From Valencia hispanica (lineage: Eukaryota > Chordata > Actinopteri > Cyprinodontiformes > Valenciidae), in assembly GCA_963556495.2 (NCBI GenBank), contig OY747716.1:34515318-34579317 (forward strand): DNA of 64,000 nt. Reading direction: 5' to 3'. This document shows, in pieces, positions 1-12,993 of this stretch. The notes below the pieces were generated by a model. It saw only the letters and a program-made list of their open reading frames with translations, made no database searches and had not been told where the DNA came from. Within the stretch, counting starts at the first letter, position 1. Each line of letters opens with the position of its first letter. A program made the position numbers and the translations under genes.

Positions 1-454
1 TTTTCTTTCAGTAGTGTCAGTTCTTTAAGTTATTCAATAGAGACTAGACTGATTAATATTTGAGAATGATAAATTATTGATACACTGATATATATCTGAA
101 CATTGCCAATCAGTCCTTCACATAAACAGTCTAGGAACTTTTGAGACTATGGTCCAAGAAGTTTTAAACCACTAATATTCTAACTTCCTGTAGTTGCTAG
201 CTATGTTGCAGTGCTTATGCTAGCTTGTACGTAAGCACACACCATAAACTACAGTTTCAGCTGTATTTTTGTTTCCGTCCCCCTGGAAAATAGTCATTTA
301 GCCTATAATGTTTGGTAACTTTTTCACTGTGTGGTTAAAGTTACCATTAAGTTGCTGAATCCTGCAGCTACCACAAAGTGGAACAATGGCCACTGTAATT
401 AACCAAACTACTTGCAATTTTTTATTTTTTTTGTCTGAATCAGAATTTTTTTTA

Positions 455-835
455 AACAAACTTTTCTTTGGAGATTGGTGGTGTGTTCAAAAAAATCAAT
501 TCTCTGATTCTTAATTAATTGTTAAAAAAATTCCTAAAATTCGATTCAAACGTCCAAAATTCAATTTAATCGTTTAACATTGTTTGCTGTTTTTACAGCT
601 AAAGTAGGAGGGAAAAGTCCAGACGGGCATTTTAGTTCTTAGGTCTGAAAGGGTTAACATAGTTTCCCTCTGTGAACTGTGACCACACCCAGTGTTGGGC
701 CAATAAGTTACGGTCATGTAATTAAGGTAACAGAAAAAAATAAATGTTTTGGATTGGATCGTGATAATTGATCCCAACTCTTGAGAATTGAAATCGAATC
801 AATTCTTGAAATTTGAATTAATACCCAGCCCTAGT
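455..835. repeat. possible hAT-like non-autonomous element
   Basis: Bounded by TTGGAGAT on the left and GTGGAGAT on the right, a 7-of-8 match that could be an 8-bp target duplication. The interior right end reads AATACCCAGCCCTA, a common terminus in fish repeats. The terminal inverted repeat is poor, so this is tentative. Confidence 0.3.
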
Positions 836-3219
836 GGAGATGCTTGATTTGATTGTATTTAATGTGACAAAAGCTAAAATGATGTTCCAGTATCAAAATG
901 TATTGCTGTAATAAACTATTTTCTTTTCGTCACAGCTTTGGCTAACATGAAAAAAACTTAAAACCAAGAAAAAAGGACTCCTGTATTTGATGAAGTTATG
1001 CTCAATCAAGTCAGTTTTGTTTATCTTCATAACTATAAATCAAGTCTACTTTAAATCTGTTTTGTCTTTGCTTCAAGCTTTGTCTGTTTCAATTAACTGG
1101 TTCACATCTTTTGTTGTGAGCAATGCCTAATTTTATTTTACCTTTTACATGAAAGTTTGAAGCAGAGGCTTTAATTGCAGACAGTCTGACACCCTGAATG
1201 GGTTTTACTTACTGGAGGAGCTCTCCGGATCGTTAATCCAGATTAAAGAGCTCCTTTGCTGACTTTGTCTTTAGGTTCCTATAAGAAATTCTGGAACAAA
1301 CCGTGGGAAAAGGTCAATACGGTCCCTGATTTTAAACCAGGTCTCATTTATTCAGCCCAGTGCTGTTTCTCTTAATGCTACTAATGGCTTTTACGGACCG
1401 TTGTGCTGCAAGTAAAATGTTCATGCTATAAAATGTAATCTTTTAATTTGGGGTGACTGAGTCAGTGGGGAAAGGAAGTTGCCTGGCATTGAAGATTGAT
1501 TCCAGTCTTGCCACATGTTGAAGTGTGCTCTCCATTTACCATTTAATTTAAAATCTTAAACTACAAACCACATACCAAACTATTTTTTTTCATCTTTTTG
1601 TGGTCATTGCTTCGTTATAGTGGTCCTTTGCTTGATGATTGAAGCAGTCTGTCATTGGCTTGTTAGAGTATTTATCTCCATAGCCTCTGAACTAATTGAA
1701 TCTCCACTAGAGCTTAATGAATGGATTTCGAAGGACCATCAAGTTCTGTTAAATCAGTGAAGTATGTGCACTGCTTATTACGAACACCTAAAGTGAAAGG
1801 TCCATGTATATTGGGATCAATAGTGTGGAATGCAGTGGATCATGACCATAGTGTCATGGTTTCTTTTAATTTGTTTATTTCACATTAAAGCATCAACTAA
1901 CCATAAGAGAATTCAATTTCAGAGGTCTTTGTTTTCAGATACGTTTTAGCCTAAATTAATCAGACAGTAAATGAAACTGAGGGTTTGAGTCATTTCTGAA
2001 CTATTCCTTACTTCCTGGTGAGTAAAGCGTCTGCAATGTACAGTACTAAGTTAAGTATAATTATTACACTGTCATTAATGAAGGTTTAGAGTCAAAGTGG
2101 CATTGTTTCTGTTGCAGTGGTGCATTTGTGTAGTATATATTATGTTCTACATCTAAAGTAATCATAAGGCAGAACTTTTTCACATCTACAAAACTTCTGT
2201 CTGGCAGTCTGATGTATGTGGTGATCAAGTTATGTATGCTATATTGCTACATGCACAAAAAGGTGATGTGGGAATGTATTTTGACATCTATGCCATCTTG
2301 TCTTCTAACACAACTTAAATTTAAGACTGTTATGAAATACTGTACTTTAATGCTGAGATTTCCAAAAGGCTGCCAGCATTTCCAAATCCAGCATGTTTCT
2401 CGACAGAGATTGAAAGCTCAAAACAAAACACAGAGTTACTTGTCAGAACTCTATTCAGCTTCCTTTTGCTCTCTCTCACTCTTTCCACCTGCTAATTCTA
2501 ACATCTACAACTTCCACTCTGAAGAGTGTTGTTATAGGGACCCTTGTAGCATTTAGGTATTGTGTGTTCACTGGTCATAAAAAAAACAATAAAACAACTT
2601 TTTTGAGTTTCCAGCTCACCGGCCACCGCTCCGGACATTTGAAGCTAAAAAAAGATGTCCAACCGGTTTATCAGTGCTAGTTATTACTACAACAGATATT
2701 TGTTATACATAAGCTTGACTGACTTGGATTGCTGTCAAAAGCTATGTCTGGGAATTCAGTACATGTTCTCTGGTGGTAGAATAGATGAGCACAGACACTT
2801 TAGATTGACAGTAGTCATCAATAAATCTAACCCTCAGTCATGCCGAAACAAGTGTTCTCCTCAAAATAAATGAGTCTCACACATTTGCAGAACATTGGCA
2901 TAAATATTCAGAAAGACAGAACACAGCTCCTTTTGTTTCCAGACTCTGTGGCAGTGTTTAAGTCTGAGATATTTTTTAGTTTCAAAATAGTGTTTTAGAT
3001 GTATAAAATGTACTTCCACTTGTCTGATCAGGCTGCAAAATCACTGAAAGATCCTGAATACCAAGCAGACATGAAGATGAAAACCCTGACCTCAAGCCAG
3101 TTCTATATTTCCTAGTGTGATCAATCTTTGCCACTAGACGCAGTGTATAGCATTGCACACTCAAATTAGCCATCCAGGAGCTGTTCAGAAGATGTACAGC
3201 AAGATGACAGATTTACAGT

Positions 3220-4627
3220 TTTGAAAGTCCCCCGTCACAGGATTAAATGACTACAGACCAGTCGCCCTGACATCTGTTGTCATGAAATCCTTTGAGCGAC
3301 TGGTGCTGACCCACCTGAAGGACATCACGGATCACCTGCTAGACCCCCTGCAGTTCGCCTATAGAGCAAACAGGTCAGTGGATGACGCAGTCAACATGGC
3401 TCTCCACTACATCCTGCACCACCTAGACTCTGCAGGTACCTACGCTCGGGTCCTGTTTGTGGACTTCAGCTCTGCATTCAACACCATCTTCCCAGAGCTC
3501 CTCCATAAACAAATGTCCCAGCTCACCGTGCCTCCCTCCACCTGTCAGTGGATTACCAGTTTCCTGACTGACAGGAGGCAGCAGGTGAAACTGGGTAACT
3601 TCACATCCAGCTCCCGGTCCCTCAGCATCGGCGCCCCCCAGGGATGTGTTCTCTCCCCACTGCTCTTCTCCCTTTACACCACTGACTGCACGTCAAGGGA
3701 CCCTTCTGTGAAACTCCTGAAGTTTGCAGATGACACCACCATCATTGGACTCATCCGTGACGGTGACGAGTCTGCATACAGAGGGGAAGTGGAACAGCTG
3801 GTCCTCTGGTGCAGTCAGAACCACCTGGAGCTAAACCCGCTCAAAACTGTGGAGATGACAGTGAACTTCAGGAAGAGACCCCCATCAACATCTCCTCTCA
3901 TAATCATCAACAGGCCAGTCCCCACAGGGGAGTCTTTCAGGTTCCTAGGATCCACCATCACACGGGACCTGAAGTGGACCTCCCACATTAACTGTATAAG
4001 AAAGAAGGCCCAGCAAAGGCTGTACTTTCTGCGTCAGCTCAGAAAGTTCAACCTGCCTCAGGAACTGCTGACCATCTTCTACACAGCAATAGTCCAGTCT
4101 GTCCTGACCTCATCCATCTGTCTGGTTCGGATCCGCCACCAGAAAAGACAAGGACAGACTGCAGAGAACAGTCAGGTCCTCAGAGAGGATCATAGGTACT
4201 GATCTTCCCTCCATTCAGGACCTGTACCAGTCCAGGGTCAAGAAGCGGGCCAGAAAAATCACCACAGACCCCTCACACCCTGGCCACAATCTGTTTAGGC
4301 TCCTCCCGTCAGGTCGGCGTTACAGAGCGTTGTACGCCAAAACCACCCGACACAAGAACTGTTTTTTCCCCCAGGCTGTCGCTCTGATGAACTCTGTGTA
4401 GTCACAGAGTTTGAGTCCATTCACATAACAATAAACTATAACTCTGCACTGCTGTACATACTCACTGTAAAATAACCCCGGTTTGGTGTATATATTATCC
4501 ATTATTATTTATTTGTATTTATTTCTTTATTTCACTTATTTAAGTTCTGTACTGGAGAGAAAAGTTGCCGGAGTCAAATTCCTTGTATGTGTCATACTTG
4601 GCCATTAAAGCTGATTCTGATTCTGAA
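3220..4627 (+). mobile_element. 5'-truncated Rex1/L2-like LINE
   Basis: Contains the reverse transcriptase part of a non-LTR retrotransposon in the same orientation as plxdc2. Homology starts just upstream at 'NDYRPVALTS', with a 306-aa frame at 3282-4202. Visible motifs are LFVDFSSAFNTI (catalytic block A), GAPQGCVLSPLLF (block B) and KFADDT (catalytic Asp pair). A frameshift near 4115-4125 ends the frame early. C-terminal homology continues in another frame to a stop near 4400. The 3' end finishes with tandem TTCTGA units near 4612-4626, the short terminal repeat expected of this group. The endonuclease half is missing, so this copy is dead. Confidence 0.85.
3282..4202 (+). pseudogene. LINE reverse transcriptase fragment, frameshifted
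   Basis: A 306-aa frame from inside the reverse transcriptase of the 3.2-kb LINE. The first Met is internal to the domain. Fingers and palm are present (DFSSAFNT, SIGAPQGCVLSP, FADDT), as is the thumb-side KAQQRLYFLRQLRKF. After TSSICLV the frame shifts and the last 27 residues are not LINE protein. Use of this frame by the host is unlikely. Confidence 0.85.
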
Positions 4628-5689
4628 AACTGATGACAAAAATTACAGAATAGAGCTAAAAGAATCTCTGTGTCAGTCACTGTCTGAAGCTGTCACTATT
4701 TCAAGTCTTATCTCCTCCAGGAATGAAACAAACGTGAAAGAAACATGTGGCAGGCTGTGTAATGACAGATTTCACAGACAGCAGCCTTCTTCAGACCCAT
4801 ACTGCAGCATTTAGATGAGGCCAAGAGAGACAAATAACATGATGGAAATCGATTTGCATGTTCATTGTCTTGTCCATGTTTTCAATTCTATCCTGAAACT
4901 GAGCCACGACTCTTCTAGTTAATTAAGGTTTGTCGGTGAAAGTGTGTACTGGTGATTCGCCAGCTTTTTTAACATGCTTCAAATCGGTTCAGTAAGGTTG
5001 AGGTTTGTGTGTTTCCAAAGAGGGAAAATTTAAAAAGTTAGACAACTCTGTTACTCCTTACCTCTTTACCTGCTTTATATCTAAAATCAATTTGTTTACA
5101 GACTCTCACTGGATGGCACAGATGGGTAAAAAGATTTTCCTGTGTAAAAACTGCAATTTTATACCACCTCACGCAGCTGCTGCTGGTTGGAAACGCTCTT
5201 CCCGTGAACCCGAATCTGTTCCAAAATCCATCGACTGCTTTCACTCGAGATCGTGAGCTTATGAGTGTGGTGTGTAGCCCACTTTGTACAGTCATGAGGA
5301 GAACTACTGAATTATACATAAGACTCTTCAATTCAGCTCATGCTGCTTTGTGAACTTGTGGAACAGTGCTCGTATTATTTATTAAACTGAAGCCTCTTGG
5401 TAAACTGGGGTAACATTCTGAGTTTCCCACTCTCTCATGATGCATTTTATTTAATATTGGTTTGGAATCAGCTCTTTAAAAGGGTTTCAGAAGTTAATGT
5501 TGATCAGTGTTCATCTGTAATAAGATGTGTTGGTGTTTTGAGTCTTTGGGAAATAATAGCTTTATTATCTCTGTTACAATGGAAGGAAACAATCATACAT
5601 TATGCAACCATGAAGCTGTTTAACATTTTGCTTTCGTGAAAGCGCTGAACTGTGCAGCGAGGCTTCTTAACACTGTCCTGTTGTTGCAT

Positions 5690-6160
5690 ATGTTTCTTTC
5701 AATGCTGTATTGCCAATGACGGTACTTGGTCACCTCTGCAAATCATTAAACCCAATTGTTCCAATGACTTCCAAGGCTATAGGTTTATAAAATCCACCTC
5801 CTAGCAATTCTGACTGCTTCTGCAAACATTTGTGACGGAAGGGGTCGCTCTCAGCAGCTCAGTGAATTCTAGCTTGGTACCATAATAGGATGCCACCTGA
5901 AATTCACTCACTACTAAATACTTCACCGTTAACATTTAGTGGTATTATAACAAACTGAAAACGATTGGAAACAACAGAAACTCAACCACAAAGTGGGGTC
6001 AGAGATTGCTCAAAGGTTTCCAAGTTTCAGCAAAGTTAAGAGCTACAGACCACAAAACCTCATGTGGGTTAGATTAGCTGAGAGCATTGTAGAGAGAGCT
6101 TCATGGAATTTACTGTATATTCAAGATGGACTAGCTGCATTCAGTCTTTTCATCAGGTGG
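5690..6160 (+). mobile_element. Tc1-like transposon relic (N-terminal transposase)
   Basis: Degraded similarity to the helix-turn-helix half of a Tc1-family transposase on the + strand. It starts from a GRSQQLSEF motif near 5842, then IIGCHL, then SYRPQNLM near 6030-6065, with stops and frame changes between. No DDE catalytic segment remains. Confidence 0.6.
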
Positions 6161-6244
6161 AATATAAAGCCTCAAATCCTGTGGTATAAATCTCATCATC
6201 ATCATTATCATGATCATCATCTCCATCCCCATCATGGAATCTAG

Positions 6245-6660
6245 AGCAGTAAAGACCCGGGCCCTCATTTATCAACCATACTTGCACACGTCTCTGTGCA
6301 TATTTCGTGCGTAGGAACAATTTTACGCATTGTGTGGTATTTAATATCTTGCACTTGTGCGTAAAAATTTTTCTAAATATAAGAACAGCTCTGACCATTC
6401 GTACACACAGCATCTAATGGTAGAACGGGGGACTGAAACAGTTTTACTTTGACTAAATATTTATCTTATTAGTTTATCACCTCTGCCAAGGAGCTCATGT
6501 TGGCGTCTGTCTTTTAGCAAAATAACTCAAAAAGTTATGAACGGATGTGGAATTACCTTTCAGGATTACATTTTGGGGGTGATCATGCATGAAGATCCTG
6601 TAAATTGCAATCGGGGAAGGGTGCTTCGCTGAGGTCTGTGCTCTCCGTGTGCTTTTTTAA
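6245..6660. repeat. two dispersed fish repeat fragments
   Basis: 6245-6430 has the 'CCCTCATTTATCAA' opening followed by GTGCGTA-like units. 6478-6650 has 'CTCTGCCAAGGAG', 'AACTCAAAAAGTTATGAACGG' in part and 'GAGGTCTGTGCTCTCC', a sequence repeated widely in fish genomes as I recall. Class unknown. Confidence 0.45.
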
Positions 6661-6707
6661 CTTGTCACATCTAGCGTTTCAGTTTGAAAGGATGTTGTTA
6701 CACTCTT

Positions 6708-6775
6708 AAGGCAAGGCAATTTTATTTGTATAGCACACTTTCAACAACAAGGTAATTCAAGGTGCTTTACATGAG
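6708..6775 (-). repeat. L2-like LINE 3' end, severely truncated
   Basis: About 70 bp matching the 3' terminus of the copies at 31311 and 44959. It has an AAGGC tandem start, then TTTTATTTGTATAGCACAC, then AAGGTGCTTTACATGA. On the - strand this is the element's 3' end, so nearly the whole element is missing. Confidence 0.75.
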
Positions 6776-8244
6776 TGGTCCTCCAATTTTCAGTCTGTTT
6801 GAGTTCAGGCTAGTTCCTGAAGCCGTACCTAAAAGCGGTTGATTTGAGTTAAAGTAGAGGAAGTTGAACCAGGATCAAAAGGTCAGTAATCGCTGAAGTT
6901 GGGTAAAAAGTAGAAAACTTTGAATGACTGTTGTCAAAGCAGTTACGACACATGCCCAAGGTGGCTACAAATTTAAATATGTTCTAGGGCGATGCGCCAT
7001 GTGGCTGATGTCTCTTTTAGGTTTTATTCTACTGTATGAGCTCCTTTATAAGAGCAAAAGTATAAAACTGTGAATGAACAGAATGACTACTGAACTTGTC
7101 ACTCGGTGAGTGTTCTTGACGTTTATCTTCTTCTGCTTATTGTTTTATGTATTTAGCTGCACCTTTTGAATAGAGATTTATTGTTGTGCATGCAATGTCA
7201 GTACACCCCTCACAGTCAGATAATTGTGAACTGCACATGGTTGACAGTGGAGGGAAAGGGACTTCTGTTGCAGAAGATTATACTGTTGCTACCTGAGACT
7301 AGATGGTGATTAGTGGACTGTAGATCGGAAAGCAGGAGATATTTGCTTGATATCTTTGGTAAATAAGTTGGCCAGAGCTAGACCTGTCAAGGTATTATTT
7401 GGTGACTTTTATAACTTCAGGTAATTATTTGGATTTCTATTTAGTTATTAGCTGCATTCAAAATGAGATATTTTGGGTATATTTTGAATCTTTTGGGGAT
7501 TTGTTGGCCTTTGCTCATCAAATGTTTACCATCTGAGGTATTTAAAAATGTTTTTCCACAAGTCAGTTGGCTGATGCTTTACCACTAATCCCTCAAAGTT
7601 GTCACATGTGACATGGATCAGAGCACTGCAACAAATTATGAATGGGAACCATTTTCAGCTGAAGAAGAGGTGGACACGAGGGATGATGACATTAAAACTG
7701 CATGTAATAGATGGTGACTGTACTGTGCACATTAACACCAACATGCTAAATCATTAATTTAGCTTCTTATTGAGCTCAAACACAATAGCAACTTAGTGTT
7801 TAAAGTTTACTGGTCAACCTTGTCTGTATTTATTTGCCCCCAACCAGGTTTAAGAAGCCCTTTAACCATATTTCAAAAGGTTCCCCACCAAAAATCTTAA
7901 AGGGAGACAGACTTTATTCCATGTCTCTATCCTGTTGTAAAGCCATCCAGAAGTGGAAATATGTTGGCACAGTATTCACTTCTCAGGATAATTCAATGTT
8001 GATGCAGCAGAAATAAATGGGAATTTGGGATGGAATTTGTGCAATTCCTTTTTTTTCCTACAAAGCTGTCGGTTTTCAAAAGCAGTTCGTATTTTTTTTT
8101 ATCTTTATCTGGTTTCAGTACTTGTGTTTGTGAAGGTCAGATAAACTCCTGTGGTTTTCTGCAAGGCTCCGAGTCTCCCTCTGAGCTTTTCTGTGTGGAA
8201 TGTTTACTTCTGCAACTTCTCTTTGGAGTTTTGCATGTAAAATT

Positions 8245-8431
<187 letters not shown>

Positions 8432-8879
8432 ACGGGTGTAAAGGTCCTAATGGTAAATGTTTTGCACACCTTGCAGACTGCCATTGCCACTTCCACCTAA
8501 CAAACACCATTGTATTCTAAGGTGTAGTGACCACATTCACCTTTGCCCCAAGTACCTTAGAAATGTCCTTGACAAACCCCTTATATAACCCTAAAAAGTT
8601 CTTATATCAAATGCCTATGGCATTGCGAATCTAATATCAATGCTTTATGACCCTGAAATGTTGTCTAAATCATTCAGTCCACAGTGATCTATGTCATCTT
8701 ATGTTGTTATAGAAATTCAGGAAAGCTTTTTTATAATCCATTATTAGGTCACTTTTAGTGTGCTAAATAGTTGCAATAATGTCTTGTTCTATCTCTGTTG
8801 TTCTGGTGCCATTTGTTGAGTCCCTACCTTTTTTTCACTCTCAAATATTTTCCTTTTCAAATTTGTAGTCGTATTCAAA

Positions 8880-9630
8880 ATATTTTAAAAAGGCATTAAA
8901 TGCACCAGACCTGTACACTATCACACTGTCACCACAATGTTTGACTGTATATTTGAGGTTCTTTTTCTAAAATTTTGCAGTCTTGATAAGGTTTTTGGTA
9001 ACTGTGACATTGATCTTGGTGGTGTTTTTTGTTACCAGTTGTTTTAGCCTTAAAACTCTCTAATAGAGGCCATTTTTAGTCCGTCTCTTTCTTATTGTTC
9101 AATATGGAAAACTGATTTGCTCATTATTGAGGCAAGTGAGGTTTTTAGGGCTTTATATTTTTTTACCCCTCTTTTTTTGTGATCTCCTGGATGAGTCATC
9201 AATTTTCTCCTAGAGGAATTTTGGCAGGCAACACTCCAAAGAAGGTTTACCATCATTGCTTGTATTCTCGATTGGTGGATAATGGTTCTCATTATGGTTC
9301 ATGTTATCCTAAAGCTTCAGAAATGGCACTGTAAACTTCTAGATGTAAATCTATACTAATAGATGGCAGTGAATTTGTATCTCATCTGTTATTGAATTTC
9401 TTTTGATAGGAGCATGATATGTTGCATTTTTAAATCTTTGTCAATCCTGTTCAAAAGCTTTCTCGGGGTAGTTTTCTTCCCTAAATAAACGAAATTATTA
9501 CGTGAAAAATTATTTTGTATTAATTTTGCTTATATTTTTCATATAAACTTTTAACTGATCTGTAATTTTAAGTTTGTCAACAAAAAAAAACCCCAGAACA
9601 AATGTGTAAGGGGGCCTGCCTTAGCTGTTC
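8880..9630 (-). mobile_element. Tc1-like transposon relic
   Basis: On the - strand, the frame at 9092-9292 carries TIIHQSR, VNLLWS and LKTSLASIMSKSVFHIEQ, aligning with the N-terminal DNA-binding half of a common fish Tc1-like transposase. Flanking non-coding sequence also matches the family's ends as I recall them. There are many substitutions, and no catalytic core survives in frame. Confidence 0.6.
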
Positions 9631-10524
9631 TTTAACCTTTGTTGGTTTAGTTTCTAGAAGTAATGTGTTCATAAGACTACCAGCTGGGGCTCCTGTTTTG
9701 TTGACATGATTTATCTACTTAAATAGCTGTGAGGAAAGGTTTTTGGCAATGCCCTTTTGGATAAACCAGAACAAACATGACCAAACTGACGTTTTAAGTT
9801 CAGTTGCCGAATTGCTTTTTCCAATTCTGAAACATTATCCCTTTTTAGCTAATATTCAAGTATGAATGTTGAAGTCACTTATTGGATTATAAATCTCCCA
9901 CAAAAAAATATATTACTCCTGAAGGAAAAACCAAACTAAAAAGAGAAGCATTGTACTTTAATTCTATTTGTCTATTCTCATTTTGACATCCAAAGTGAAG
10001 CAGCTCTGGATGTTATTGCCTGTATATCAAAGTGACCACAGAGCTGCGTGAGCTCCCTTTATTCAGATCACAGCCAGGAGAAGCTCGCCCCACCCTAGCC
10101 TCCCATCCAGCAGAACATTAACTTTAACAGTGTTTTAGATAAAAGACGCAGCTGTTATGTATCATTATATCCAGAGGGAGGGAGATGGCAAAAACATTCC
10201 TCTTAATTCAGCACAGGAAACAATAAAAGCAGACAGGCTCCTGCTACGTAGCTTATAAAAAGTCAGTAAACAGCAACCCTGACTTTGCAGTCTGGTTGAG
10301 GCTTTTGAAGAGAATAAGAAGTGAATTGGCTTTGTGTACCAGCAATTTGATTAGCCAATAGAACCAGTGAATCTGCTGATTAGACTAAACTTTAAACAGA
10401 ATGGACACATACTATTCTAATGTAAATTATTGTATTGTCTTGTCAATTGATAATTTGCTCGAGTAAAATGTAAAACACTATGTTAACGACATAATTACAG
10501 TGTAAAAAAATCTAAAAGGATGTT

Positions 10525-10665
10525 CATCCATAATTATGTACTACTTTGTGTTGATCTGTCATATAAAATCTCAATAAAATATATTCAAGTTTCTTGTTGC
10601 AAAGCAACAAAATATGGAAAAGTTAATGAGGTTTGTAAAATTTAGCAAAGCACTGTAATTTACAT
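10525..10665. repeat. Tc1-like terminal fragment just upstream of plxdc2 exon
   Basis: Reads 'ACTACTTTGTGTTGATCTG', AAAATCTCAATAAAATATATT and 'CAAAGCACTGTAA', the 3' terminal region of a Tc1-like family. It has the same orientation as 11262-11395 and ends about 55 bp before the exon. Confidence 0.6.
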
Positions 10666-10719
10666 TCGTGTCATTGCATAAACTCAAAATCCAAACCTTC
10701 TTTTTTGTCATTGTTTTAG

Positions 10720-10905
<186 letters not shown>

Positions 10906-11044
10906 TAATTGTTGGATTTAGTTGTCTTCTTAAATTTTTAGATTAAAAATATTTTAAGGGGATATTCCGAATTAAGAAATAAACATCCTATAACAGCTGT
11001 GATTACTTCAGGTCCTGATCTATGTGACCACCCAAGTAATAAAT

Positions 11045-11395
11045 GAAATTATTTCATACCCCCTGACGTTTTTCACATTGTGACAGGTGAAAACTGAATA
11101 TTTTGCCAGCACAAAGTAATGCATACTTGTGAAGTGAAAGAAACAAACAGTGTAAATGTGAAAATTGTAGCTTGCATTTGTATCTTGCCCTGAAATAAAA
11201 TATAGTCCAACCAACTGCAATTGCAAAAAAATAAAAATATATCTGTCATATTCCACCCACTTCATTTTTATGCACTATTTTGTGTTGATCTATCACTTAA
11301 AATCCTATTATAATATATTGACATTTGTAGTTATAAAATGATATGGTGTGGAAAGACCATAGCCATATGAATACTTTTGTAATGCACTGTAAATT
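11045..11395. mobile_element. Tc1-like MITE
   Basis: About 350 bp with both ends of the Tc1-like family at 10525-10665. The left end is near CCCCTGACGTTTTTCACATTG. The right end contains ACTATTTTGTGTTGATCTATC and finishes at CTTTTGTAATGCACTG. There is no transposase between them. Confidence 0.55.
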
Positions 11396-11799
11396 GAGTT
11401 CCTTTGAATTAATGTCTAGAGTGTTTTTTGGAAAACTTTAGATTTAAATGCCATGGAGGTTACCTGCAATAAAAATCTGTTTTTCAATGGAGACCTGTTC
11501 AAGGTCGTACAGGTGAAACTCGAAAAATTATAATATCGTGCAAACGTTCATTTATTTCAGTAATTCCACTTAAAAGGTGAAAGTGATGTATGATATAGAC
11601 TCATTACATGGAAACCGAGATATTTCAAGCCTTTGTTTGTTATAATTTTGATGATTGTCATACAGCTTATGAAACCCCAAATTCAAAATCTCAGAAAATT
11701 TGAATATTACATGAAATCAAGAAAACAAGGACTTTAAATAGAGAAATGTTCGACCTCTGAAAAGTATAATCATGTATATGTACTCAGTACTTGGTTTGA

Positions 11800-12620
11800 G
11801 CCCATTTTGTATCAATAACTGCCTCAAAGCGGCGTGGCATGGATCTTAAAAGCCTGTGGCACTGCTGAGGTGTTATGGAAGACCAGGATGCTTCAATAGC
11901 AGCCTTCAGTTCTTCTGCATTGTCCGGTCTCATGTCTCTCATCTTTCCCTTGGCAATGCTTCATAGATTCTCTATGGGGTTCAAGTCAAGCCAGTTTGCT
12001 GGCCAATCAAGCACAGTAATCCCCTGGTCTTTGAACCAGGTTTCAGTACTTTTGGCAGTGTGGGTAGGTGCCAAGTCCTGCTGGTAAATGAAGTCAGCAT
12101 CTCCATAAAGCTTGTCTGCGGAAGGAAGCAGGAAGTGCTCCAAAATGTACTGGTAGATGGCAGCATTGACTCTGGACTTAATAAAGCACAGTGGACCAAC
12201 ACCAAAAGATGACATGGCTCCCCAAATCAACACAGACTGTGGAAACTTCACACTGGACTTCAAGCATCTTGGATTGTGGGCCTCTCCATTCATCCTCCAG
12301 ACTCTGGGCCCTTGGTTTCCAAATGAGATACATTGTTTTTTTCTTTAGCCCTGGTAAGATGCTTCTGGCTTTGTTTGTTGTTCAGGAGCGGCTTGACCAG
12401 AGGAATGCAACATTTGAAGCCCATGTCCAGGATCTGTCTGTGTTTGGTGGCTCTTGATGCAGTAACTCCAGCATCAGTCCGCTCCTTGTGAAGGTCCCCA
12501 ACACTTTTTTTTCCTGACAATCCTCTCCAGGCTGCAGTCATCCCTGCTGCTTGTGCACCCTTTTCTTCCACATAACTTAATATTATTGTGCTTTGATACA
12601 GCACTTTGGGAACATCCAAC
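11800..12620 (-). pseudogene. Tc1-like transposase pseudogene
   Basis: Read on the - strand. A first segment (12290-12619) has the DNA-binding-side motif AGVTASRATKHRQ and IPLVKPLLNNKQ. After a frame change the catalytic part (11961-12293) has PQSVLIWGAMSSFGVGPLC, FIYQQDLAPTHTAK and DWPANWLDLNPIENL, the last containing the E of the DDE triad. Directly after NPIENL the expected Trp codon is TGA (11958-11960), yet C-terminal homology continues to about 11810. The N-terminal portion is lost. So there is at least one frameshift, one nonsense mutation and an N-terminal deletion. Confidence 0.85.
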
Positions 12621-12695
12621 TTCTTTTGCAGTTACCTTTTAAGGCTTTCCCTCCTTATGGAGAGTGTCAATGAAGGTTTTCTGCAGGTTTTGAGC

Positions 12696-12993
12696 CTAAA
12701 GCCGACCGTGGCTCAGGTGGTAGGAGCTCGTCCTGTAACCGGTGGGTTGCTGGTTCAAACCCTAGCTCTGTCCTTCTCAGTCATTGTGTCCTTGGCCAAG
12801 ACACTTCACCATGCTGCCTACTGGTGGTGGTCAGAGGGCCCGGTGCCACCAGTGCTTGGCAGCTTCGCTTCTGTCAGTGTGCCCAGCTGTGGCTACATTG
12901 TAGCTTACCATCACCTGTGTATGAATGTAGTGTCCTCAGGAATTGATAAAGCACTATACACGTACAGGCCATTTACCATTTTAAAATATTGAA
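12696..12993 (+). mobile_element. tRNA-derived SINE inserted in the Tc1 element
   Basis: A-box-like 'GTGGCTCAGGTGGTAGGAG' and B-box-like GGTTCAAACCC indicate a tRNA head. The middle has GTGTCCTTGGCCAAGACAC and TGGTGGTGGTCAGAGGG, the conserved body of a widespread fish SINE. The tail ends CCATTTACCATTTT. It is about 295 bp and looks full length. The 128-aa open frame crossing it is not a gene. Confidence 0.85.

Noticed and set aside
12606..12992. 128-aa open frame
   Set aside because: It lies across the SINE inserted in the Tc1 element and is explained by that repeat.
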